Assembly (NCBI GenBank): GCA_020026195.1
Contig: JAHHQW010000056.1
Location: 1 to 13,873, forward strand
Direction of reading: 5' to 3'
Length of the DNA stretch: 13,873 nucleotides
DNA from: Prevotella sp.
GTDB taxonomy: Bacteria > Bacteroidota > Bacteroidia > Bacteroidales > Bacteroidaceae
Under the pieces are notes generated by a model. The model worked only from the letters and a program-made list of their open reading frames with translations, had not been told where the DNA came from and made no database searches. The position numbers were made by a program, and so were the translations under genes. Below, one piece after another: positions 1 to 7,691 of the stretch (positions are counted from its first letter, which is position 1; each line of letters opens with the position of its first letter).

Positions 1-3000
1 GTTAATGACAATCATCATGATTTTTTTATTATGAAAATCAAATGCAAAGAAAGCTTTTTTAAAAATATAGAAGGTTTGTTTAGCATTAATAAAAAGGGAG
101 AAATTTCTGTTACAGTTCCTGAAGAGGTAGATTCCTTAACTTTTGGAGATGGAGATGTAATCAAAGAACTGCCATTTGATAACAAAATCGAATGGGATGA
201 CAAATACCAACTTCAAATACCTGTCATACCAGAAGACGATAATGACAAAATAAATTTTTCTGTTATTTTTGAAGATAAAGAAGTTAAATTCACATTAAAG
301 TTATATGCTGGTGGTATATATCCTCCTCTCGGCCCCGACGATTATCCTATCGGAACAAAAACATTTAATGGAGTAAAAAATGAATGTAGTCCATTTTGGA
401 AAATAACAGATGGAGAAACAGAAAGAAGTATTTTATCTTTTTGGAGAAGATACTTAGAATGGGAACACACATTTATCGAAAAAGAAGCTAATTTCATCAA
501 GACAACATATAATGAACTAACAGGTGAATTACAATTGGATACCCAACAATTAGAATTACCTACTAAGGTAAATCTATCATTAAGAAAGATTTATCATTAT
601 TTTAAAGAAAAAAACACAGTTCCTTCTTTGTTTGTACTTGACGATAAATTGAAAGAACTCTATAGTGAATATTGCATAACAGTAAAAGAAGCAATTGACA
701 ACATCCAATCAAATAGAAGTTTAAGGAAAGAAGAATATAATATAACAAAATTAGGTGTCGTTTTACACGATGACAAGATATACTTGTCTCCTTTCCATCC
801 ATTGATTGTAGCATATACACTTGAATACAACAGACAATACGATAAAATAGAAGAATCAGCTTTAGCAAATAAGTTATTAAATCCATTCTACCTTATCCCT
901 TATTTGTATTTTAACAGTAGACCAATGCGCCCTTATACTGACAAAGATATTTCAAAATTAAATAATTGGATATGTTATGAAAATGTAAACAACAAGCCTC
1001 AGGAAAGAGCAAATGACATAACGTCTAAAATGGTTGAATCTAAAATGTATTCTTTTATACAGAATTTTAAATATCTATTTCCTGACAATAACTGTCCAAT
1101 TATAATTAGTATTATTGGTATTCTCGACGATACCAATGTCATAAAAGGAATTGTAGAATTCATCAAGAAGCAGTATAAATCTGGAGTTCAAAAAATAGAA
1201 ATTCACGAATATGTTGACAACATTGGTAAAGAAACATTTTTCGAAAAATTAAACCGTTTAGACTCATTAGAAGCAATTACTCGAGAACTTGAGGCTCTAA
1301 ATATAAAACTAGAGTCCAAAGGAGACTACACAAGTCATGATATAATACATCAATTATTTACACGTACAACTTTTTATAAACATTGTCTAACAAACGATGA
1401 ACATTGTATCGGTTATTCTCATATTGCATTTTATCAAATGGATACTGGTACAAAATTCTGTAAACCGATGACAGAAGAATCCAGAATTGAACTATCAATG
1501 AATGGATTAATTTCAATACCATCAACCACAAATAAGGATAATGTATATATTATTGGATTTGGCACGAAGGGGCTTTCAGGAGAACACGGATACATATATC
1601 CTATTGCTGTTGCAATGAATACCCTATATGCAAACGAAGAGAATGAAGGAAGTAGTGTTTTTAGAAATAACACATGTGTTGCTAAACGTTATAAGTTTGA
1701 GAACTCATCTTTACTTAATTCAATATACGAAAATGCGAACTGGGTTACATTCATAAATCCCGAAGTTGATATAAATTTCTTCTATAAGCAAGACCTTTAT
1801 ATTGTTCATTATACCGATCAGTATTCGATTAATGCAAAATACGATAGTATAACAGTGACAAAGCATATTGATCAATATGTGAATATGCTCAGAAAACCAT
1901 ATGAAAAATTTGCTTTATCCGAATATAATTTTAAACATTTCAACAAAACTATGATGAATTATTTCAACTGCTTAAATGGCAGTTGGATGTTAAGTATAGT
2001 AAACAAAACTGAGGTAAAAATACGTGAAAAGATGAGTATTGTAGCATCATGCATCGCAATGCTAAAATTCATGAAAAGGATAAAGGACGTTATATGGATA
2101 CCTATTTCATTAGAAGAAATTTTACGTGTTACAGGCTCTATCGGACTTCCTCAGGAATATATCTTCACAAAAAAATCTCTTGGCATTAAAGGCGCCATGT
2201 CAGACGACCTTCTGATGATAGGTCTTGATTCTTCAGATCACAACAACCTGAAGTTTTATTACTATCCCGTAGAAGTTAAACTATCACATAATACTTCAAT
2301 GTCAGGAAAAGCTCGCAAACAGGTTAGTCAGACATATATACAATTTAAGGAACATTTATTTGGAGAAAGTTATTTCACAAAAAATATATATCGTACATTC
2401 TTTGCTGCACAGTTCCTTTCAAATGCCGAGAAATTGAATGCAAACTCGCTTCTTAATAATGTAGACTATGAAGAAATAGAAAAGAACAGATTTAAGATAC
2501 TAAATCTTGATTACGAAATAAAAGACACTTTACCGATTAAAGAAATGGGATGTGCTGCAACAGTTTCTTTCCATGGCCAAACTAATTATAGCATAAAGAC
2601 CTCAACAATTGACAACATTCCTATATGTGAAATACATTTCCCCGAAACAGAATGTTTCAAGTTTGTTGCAGAACCAGAAAGCAATCATTTGGATTTTTTA
2701 ACAAACACACCTATCACAGTAGACGATAAAACTATAGATTTATTAAATAATCCTGAAAATATTGCCAAACAAGAAAACAAAAAAACAATTGTTTTGTCAA
2801 CAGATTTAGCTGATGATGATCATACAGAAGATTCTGATTCCAATCAAACTTATATTATCCCTACAAATATAGTATCACAAAATGACAATGCATTTGTTGC
2901 AGAAAATCATGATTACAATAAACAAAATGATAATAAACACAATGAAAGTATTAAGATTATTGTTGGACATACACCTACAAGCAATCGTGAAATTACCTTT

Positions 3001-4116
3001 GAACCCAATAACACACGAATTGTCTCACATCCCAACATGGGTATAATAGGAACAATGGGCACTGGTAAAACACAATTCGCCCGATCTCTCATTGCACAGT
3101 TTTCTAAAGAATCTAAACACAACATAGGTCATAAACCTATTGGTATACTAGTATTTGATTATAAAGGAGACTATAAAGATGAAGAGTTCCTTGATACGGT
3201 GGGAGGCAAAGCATACAAATTTAAATTCCCTTTTAACCCTCTTAAACTAATCATCAATAAAGATGACGAAGGTATAAACCTTCCAGCTATCACAGCTGAT
3301 AATATTAGTGATTCATTTGCAAAAGCATATGGATTAGGGTTAAAACAACAAAGTACCATTAAACAAATAATTATTGAAACATATGAAGATGCAGGTATAA
3401 CGGAAAATCCAGACACTTGGAACAAGCCTGCTCCGACAATCAACGATGTCATTAAAAAATTCTTCACGTTGGATAATAATAATGACAAAGTTTATGCATT
3501 GTTTGATAAACTACGTGACTATACAATATTTACAAAAGATAATAACTGTTGTGTATCATTATTCGAATGGCTTAACAAAGTACGTGTTATCGACCTAACA
3601 ATGTATCCTGACGACACAAAAAAAGTAATTGTCTCATTAATACTAGATTTATTTTATTCTGAAATGCGTCAGCTTGGAGGAAGTAGTCAAGAAAATGGTT
3701 TTCGTGAATTAAGAGCTATGATCATGGTAGATGAAGCTCATCAATTCATGAAAAAAGACTTTATGTCATTACGTCATATAATCAGTGAAGGGCGTATGTT
3801 TGGCGTAGGAATGATTCTATCAACACAGAATATAGATGATTTTAAAACACAAAATGAAGATTATTCTCAATATATCTTAAGCTGGATTATTCATCATGTA
3901 AACTCAATTAGCAAATCAGAAATAGCAAGTATATTTGGAGTAAACAATCCTAATACAGACCAATATATTAACTATATTAATAAAGCACAGATTTTTGAAA
4001 GTATTTGTAAGATAGGTTCCGAAGTAGAAGGCATAAAAGATTTTCCGTTCTTCAAACTTATAAAGGAAGACAATAGGTTTTTACCAAATGCAAATGCAAA
4101 CAAAACTGATAATTAA
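1..4116 (+). CDS. dptH: DptH-like phosphorothioation-dependent restriction ATPase/nuclease (5' end outside window)
   Basis: This is probably the HerA-type ATPase of the DptFGH (DndFGH) restriction arm, which attacks DNA lacking phosphorothioate marks. The frame is open to base 1 with no stop before the first ATG (31), and DptH proteins are usually about 1700 aa against 1371 codons here, so the true start lies upstream. Residues are numbered from the ATG at 31. The middle part (about 440-625) is the region I recognise as DptH-like. A PD-(D/E)xK-like signature follows: D725/D726 in a short hydrophobic strand, then E748-V-K750. Residues 905-975 form a polar Asp/Asn/Lys-rich linker. The C-terminus is a P-loop ATPase: Walker A GTMGTGKT (1007-1014), Walker B IMVDEAH (1231-1237), then an STQN motif (1264-1267) as in HerA/FtsK-like motors. 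The gene is AT-rich and ends in TAA. Seen: the motifs. Inferred: the family, by recognition without a search. Alternative: another large defence HerA ATPase such as MAD8. Confidence 0.72.
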   Translation, partial: VNDNHHDFFIMKIKCKESFFKNIEGLFSINKKGEISVTVPEEVDSLTFGDGDVIKELPFDNKIEWDDKYQLQIPVIPEDDNDKINFSVIFEDKEVKFTLKLYAGGIYPPLGPDDYPIGTKTFNGVKNECSPFWKITDGETERSILSFWRRYLEWEHTFIEKEANFIKTTYNELTGELQLDTQQLELPTKVNLSLRKIYHYFKEKNTVPSLFVLDDKLKELYSEYCITVKEAIDNIQSNRSLRKEEYNITKLGVVLHDDKIYLSPFHPLIVAYTLEYNRQYDKIEESALANKLLNPFYLIPYLYFNSRPMRPYTDKDISKLNNWICYENVNNKPQERANDITSKMVESKMYSFIQNFKYLFPDNNCPIIISIIGILDDTNVIKGIVEFIKKQYKSGVQKIEIHEYVDNIGKETFFEKLNRLDSLEAITRELEALNIKLESKGDYTSHDIIHQLFTRTTFYKHCLTNDEHCIGYSHIAFYQMDTGTKFCKPMTEESRIELSMNGLISIPSTTNKDNVYIIGFGTKGLSGEHGYIYPIAVAMNTLYANEENEGSSVFRNNTCVAKRYKFENSSLLNSIYENANWVTFINPEVDINFFYKQDLYIVHYTDQYSINAKYDSITVTKHIDQYVNMLRKPYEKFALSEYNFKHFNKTMMNYFNCLNGSWMLSIVNKTEVKIREKMSIVASCIAMLKFMKRIKDVIWIPISLEEILRVTGSIGLPQEYIFTKKSLGIKGAMSDDLLMIGLDSSDHNNLKFYYYPVEVKLSHNTSMSGKARKQVSQTYIQFKEHLFGESYFTKNIYRTFFAAQFLSNAEKLNANSLLNNVDYEEIEKNRFKILNLDYEIKDTLPIKEMGCAATVSFHGQTNYSIKTSTIDNIPICEIHFPETECFKFVAEPESNHLDFLTNTPITVDDKTIDLLNNPENIAKQENKKTIVLSTDLADDDHTEDSDSNQTYIIPTNIVSQNDNAFVAENHDYNKQNDNKHNESIKIIVGHTPTSNREITFEPNNTRIVSHPNMGIIGTMGTGKTQFARSLIAQFSKESKHNIGHKPIGILVFDYKGDYKDEEFLDTVGGKAYKFKFPFNPLKLIINKDDEGINLPAITADNISDSFAKAYGLGLKQQSTIKQIIIETYEDAGITENPDTWNKPAPTINDVIKKFFTLDNNNDKVYALFDKLRDYTIFTKDNNCCVSLFEWLNKVRVIDLTMYPDDTKKVIVSLILDLFYSEMRQLGGSSQENGFRELRAMIMVDEAHQFMKKDFMSLRHIISEGRMFGVGMILSTQNIDDFKTQNEDYSQYILSWIIHHVNSISKSEIASIFGVNNPNTDQYINYINKAQIFESICKIGSEVEGIKDFPFFKLIKEDNRFLPNANANKTDN

Positions 4117-4126
4117 TATTTAATTA

Positions 4127-4172
4127 AAGAACTATGTAAGACATGTTAATATTACTGTTTTACATAGTTCTT
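4127..4172. terminator. Stem-loop between convergent genes, probable bidirectional terminator
   Basis: A 13-base perfect inverted repeat (4127-4139 with 4160-4172) extends inward by a G·U pair and three more pairs, giving a 17-bp stem with a 12-base loop at 4144-4155. It lies 10 bases past the stop codon of the dptH-like gene and about 70 bases past the stop of the facing helicase gene. No strong run of T follows on either strand, so intrinsic termination is plausible but not certain. Its place between two converging genes supports a role in ending or protecting both transcripts. Confidence 0.6.
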
Positions 4173-4241
4173 ACTTCACTTTAGCCTCTCATTATTTCTT
4201 AAAAGCAGTTGAAAAAATATTTTAATAAATATATTTCTATA

Positions 4242-7200
4242 TTAAATCACATTCAGATACTGCGGCATGGCAGGTTCATTAAGTTCCCATTTTACGTTCA
4301 TTGGTTTATCGCCAGAAGACTCTACATATTTAACATACCCGAAACAGTGATATGGACAGGTTATGCCGTAACCATCAGTTTTCTCTTCACGAACAAAAAG
4401 GATTATCTTTGTACCATTTTTCAACTGCTGAATGTATCTCTTGCCACCATCATTATTGTGTGCATCAGTATTCTGAGACTGCCAATGGAAATAGTTTTCA
4501 TTTATTACATAATCATTATAAAGCGTTGACGGTGAAAAGTCTTTCTCTGACTTGTTAAGTGTTACGAATAGCAATACCGCATTATGTTCTGGTAAATTGA
4601 AAACTCCTGCTGCAATACCTTTCATCTGGACATCTTCAGTCTGTCGTCCTACAAGTGTAAAAATTTCTTCACGTGTATAACATCCATACAATTCAAGGTA
4701 TTCAAATACATCAGCATCTAAAATCTTTGTATCTATTCTATTGGTAGACAACAGATAGTCTGCTATCTCACCAATCTCTTTCATAAATACAGTATAATTT
4801 TTACCGTGCAGCCAGTCAAGTGCTTCATAAATATTATCTACTCCAAGTTTCTGACATTTCATCTGAAACAAGTCATAATAAAGCATTAATGCATATGTAT
4901 GATAAGCCTTTGTCTTATATTCATTACAGCCTGTTGCAAAACCTTTTAAAAAACGAATGAACTTAGGGGTATTATAATGAATAAGATTATGCATACCTTT
5001 TACTAACATATCTGTTATATCGTCATCTTCAAAATGCAGTCTGCCTGCTTCTCTAAGTAATTCAGTCCAACAATGGCCTTTCTTGTAAAGCAAACGGATA
5101 TCCTGTCCATTACTTCGTATAAATTTACTTATAGTAGGTATTTCTCCGTATGCATTTATTTCTTTTATAAGTCTGCTCTTATTATATATTGCATTCTGTA
5201 TGTTATCTAAAATATACTGTCTTGCTTTTTTCTCCATAACAATGTTACATCCAAACGGCAGTGTCGTAAAACCTTCTTTCACCTGCTTCTTCATATCTTT
5301 ATCTGGATGTAACGTAAGAGCGCGAAAACGACTGGTGAAGTCATATTTTTTATTAGCTTGTGCCACAAAATCGAGTACTGTAAGGATTTCTTTACCTGGC
5401 GAAAGTCGCAGACCTCGTCCCAACTGCTGTAAAAATATCGTAAGACTTTCTGTGGGACGTAGGAACAAAACAGTATCAACTTCAGGAATATCAACACCTT
5501 CATTAAATATATCTACAACAAAAAGGAAATTTATATCTCCTTTACGTAGTGCTTTAGTCATATTTGCACGATCTTCCGAAGATGTATCTGATGTAAGGCT
5601 CGCAGCCTTTTTACCGTATGTTCTGAAACGTTCAGCCATGTAATCAGCATGATGCTTAGTAACACAGAAACACAATGCCTTACACTCATCTTTAGCATAT
5701 ATATTTAATGCTTTCAAAATGTTACACACACGCATATTATCGCAAAGCACATTATCTAATCCGCTGACATTATATTTGCCAGCACTCCACAAATCATTAC
5801 CGCTTAAATCTACAGTATCAGTAATACAAAGATACAAGAATGGTGTAAGAAGTCCGGCCTGCAATGCTTTAGGAAGTCGTATTTCAGAACTAATACGATC
5901 ATCGAAGTCTGACAACAGACTTTTACCATCCATACGTTCAGGTGTGGCTGTAAGTCCTAACAATACTTTAGGCTTAAAATGGTCTAACAATTTACGGTAA
6001 CTGTCAGCCTGACTATGATGTGCTTCATCTATTACGATATAGTCATAAAAATCTTCGGGCAATTTGGCAAAGAATTCTTCATACTTTGAGTTGAACATGG
6101 CTATTGACACGAAAAGATTGTCAAAATCGCTTTTTTCTGATGGAGAGTTTGAACCAACCCACAAACATCCAAAGTTGAAATCTTCAATGACACCTCGATA
6201 TGTTATTTGTGACTGTCGCAGAATTTCTTCTCTATGCGCCGTAAACAACATTCTACAACGGGGATGCTTCAAACGAAAAGAGTTAAAATCAAATGCAGAC
6301 ATAACCGTTTTTCCTGTTCCTGTGGCAGCCACTACTAAGTTACGGTATATACCATTTACTTCACGCTGCATACGCACTTCATCAAGCATCTGCTTCTGAT
6401 ATGGAAGAAGCGTGTATTTATGATAAACGATATTTCCGGTACCTACATGTAGTTCCTGCTTTCTTGATTCTCTAAACTTCTTTAAGTCATCTTTAGTAAA
6501 CGTCTCAAAATTTGCATCGTTCCAATATACATCAAACTTAGCAAGTGCATTTTTTATAATATGTGGATTTTCTCTGTCTGTAACTTTCACGTTCCATTCT
6601 AAACCATCGGTATGTGCTGTTTTTGACAGATTTGACGAACCTATATAAGCTGTGTTAAGACCAGAATTACGCTTAAAAATGTATGCCTTAGCATGCAGTC
6701 GTTCGATTTCTCTATTATATGATATTTTAATTTCTGTATTTGGAAGCTCTGACATTCGTAACAGGGCTTTTTCCTCTGTTACTCCGCAATATGTGGTAGT
6801 TATTATACGTAATTTCTTTCCTTCTTTGCAACAGAACTTATATAAATCATCGTACAATATTGTTACTCCTGTATTACGCAGAAAAGATATTATAAAGTAT
6901 ATTTCATCCGCACTTTCTATCTCACGTCGTATTTCTTCGCCTAATCCTATCTTACTTGTACCTCCAGTAAACAGGCTACTTGTACTAAAACCAGTAAGTG
7001 GTCTTACAACTGTAGTCTTACTTTCTTTCTGTATAAGTGCATCTTCATTGCTCACTACTTCCGCAAGCAAATCATTCGACTTCGTTATCTGTAGTTCTTC
7101 TCCTACACCTGTCTGCAAGAGAACATTATTAACTAAATTTATTCTGTCTTGATTGTTTTCAAGTATTTCCAACTTGTTTTTCAGAATTTTGGCATAATAA

Positions 7201-7334
7201 TTTGCCAGAAGAGATGGTAACTCAGAATTATCTACTTCATCAAGATTACACCTAAGCCCTTCCTTTTCCGTCTGTCTTATTTGTTCTTCTTTATCCTTGT
7301 TTATAATATCCTCATAAACACCTTTTTTCAGCAT
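4242..7334 (-). CDS. PLD-like nuclease / DEAH helicase / DUF3427 protein
   Basis: A 1030-residue, probably cytoplasmic, ATP-driven nucleic-acid helicase joined to a phospholipase D-like nuclease module. Residues are numbered from the ATG at 7334. Residues 121-264 are PLD-like: HAK at 214-216 and the GSSNLS element at 232-237 form one HKD-type half-site. The SF2 helicase core follows: Walker A ATGTGKT (337-343), DEAH box (436-439), motif III TAT (462-464), and motif VI QQLGRGLR (636-643). From about residue 690 to the end lies a DUF3427-type region. A longer reading from TTG at 7367 is rejected because that codon lies inside the -7 promoter box. The gene stands alone, converging on the dptH-like gene. 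Proteins of this build often occur in defence islands, so an anti-phage or anti-plasmid role is likely but inferred. It could instead be a general repair helicase. The domains are clear; the biological role is not. Confidence 0.88.
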   Translation of the reverse strand: MLKKGVYEDIINKDKEEQIRQTEKEGLRCNLDEVDNSELPSLLANYYAKILKNKLEILENNQDRINLVNNVLLQTGVGEELQITKSNDLLAEVVSNEDALIQKESKTTVVRPLTGFSTSSLFTGGTSKIGLGEEIRREIESADEIYFIISFLRNTGVTILYDDLYKFCCKEGKKLRIITTTYCGVTEEKALLRMSELPNTEIKISYNREIERLHAKAYIFKRNSGLNTAYIGSSNLSKTAHTDGLEWNVKVTDRENPHIIKNALAKFDVYWNDANFETFTKDDLKKFRESRKQELHVGTGNIVYHKYTLLPYQKQMLDEVRMQREVNGIYRNLVVAATGTGKTVMSAFDFNSFRLKHPRCRMLFTAHREEILRQSQITYRGVIEDFNFGCLWVGSNSPSEKSDFDNLFVSIAMFNSKYEEFFAKLPEDFYDYIVIDEAHHSQADSYRKLLDHFKPKVLLGLTATPERMDGKSLLSDFDDRISSEIRLPKALQAGLLTPFLYLCITDTVDLSGNDLWSAGKYNVSGLDNVLCDNMRVCNILKALNIYAKDECKALCFCVTKHHADYMAERFRTYGKKAASLTSDTSSEDRANMTKALRKGDINFLFVVDIFNEGVDIPEVDTVLFLRPTESLTIFLQQLGRGLRLSPGKEILTVLDFVAQANKKYDFTSRFRALTLHPDKDMKKQVKEGFTTLPFGCNIVMEKKARQYILDNIQNAIYNKSRLIKEINAYGEIPTISKFIRSNGQDIRLLYKKGHCWTELLREAGRLHFEDDDITDMLVKGMHNLIHYNTPKFIRFLKGFATGCNEYKTKAYHTYALMLYYDLFQMKCQKLGVDNIYEALDWLHGKNYTVFMKEIGEIADYLLSTNRIDTKILDADVFEYLELYGCYTREEIFTLVGRQTEDVQMKGIAAGVFNLPEHNAVLLFVTLNKSEKDFSPSTLYNDYVINENYFHWQSQNTDAHNNDGGKRYIQQLKNGTKIILFVREEKTDGYGITCPYHCFGYVKYVESSGDKPMNVKWELNEPAMPQYLNVI

Positions 7335-7364
7335 ATTACAGTTTAGATTTATTGTTTTATAGTA

Positions 7365-7396
7365 CAAAGATAGGTATTAAAATATATGGTGCCAAA
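7365..7396 (-). promoter_or_regulatory. Bacteroidota sigma-ABfr promoter of the helicase gene
   Basis: Read on the minus strand, TTTG at 7396-7393 is followed after exactly 20 bases by TATCTTTG at 7372-7365. This is a full match to the Bacteroidota -33/-7 consensus (TTTG, 19-21 bases, TAnnTTTG). Transcription would start near 7358, giving an untranslated leader of roughly 25 bases before the ATG at 7334. The leader has no Shine-Dalgarno motif, which is normal for this phylum. The promoter decides the start codon of the helicase gene. Confidence 0.8.
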
Positions 7397-7522
7397 TATA
7401 GAATTGCTTTTCTTATTTACTTTTATATAAGATTGTATGTTTATATTACTTTTACCAATATTTATTCTGTGTTTTTCTTAATAAAATTTTGTCACAACAC
7501 ATAATTCTTTCTCACGTGTAAT

Positions 7523-7592
7523 TGTTTGCAAACATACATATAATCTGTATGTAAAACCTCGTATAACTGTCTGCAAATACTTATATGATTGT
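7523..7592. repeat. Imperfect direct repeat upstream of the helicase promoter
   Basis: Two related AT-rich stretches begin with TGTTTGCAAA at 7523 and TGTCTGCAAA at 7568, 45 bases apart. Each continues with a similar ATAC...ATAT...TGT pattern. The first copy includes the palindrome GTTTGCAAAC (7524-7533) and overlaps a weak hairpin (7532-7537 with 7547-7552). They sit 130-200 bases upstream of the helicase promoter, in a 357-base gap (7335-7691) with no credible coding sequence. They could be regulator sites, or chance similarity in AT-rich DNA. Confidence 0.3.
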
Positions 7593-7599
7593 TTATCTT

Positions 7600-7639
7600 A
7601 AAAACAAAAGAGGGGACGCATCACATAGATGCATCCCCT
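7600..7639 (-). terminator. Intrinsic terminator of the beta-galactosidase gene
   Basis: On the minus strand a 12-bp stem (7639-7628 with 7622-7611, one wobble pair, GGGG/CCCC at its base) closes a 5-base loop at 7627-7623. It is followed at once by CTTTTGTTTTT. It lies 53 bases beyond the stop codon of the beta-galactosidase gene. The stem and T-tract are those of a rho-independent terminator, and it separates this gene from the helicase gene downstream on the same strand. Confidence 0.88.
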
Positions 7640-7691
7640 GATATTCATTTTATGTATGTTTCCAGCCACAAACGGCTGAAAACATATAAAT

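Noticed and set aside
31..33. ATG at 31 as the true start of the dptH-like gene
   Set aside because: The frame is open back to base 1, no promoter or leader is seen before it, and the protein would be several hundred residues shorter than usual for the family.
4209..4529. Small hydrophobic plus-strand protein of 106 residues
   Set aside because: It lies almost wholly antisense to the 3' end of the helicase gene, whose DUF3427 domain is intact; the hydrophobicity follows from the complementary codons.
7662..7678. Second hairpin after the beta-galactosidase stop codon
   Set aside because: Only an AGCC/GGCT 4-bp stem with poor flanking pairing; the terminator at 7600-7639 is far stronger.
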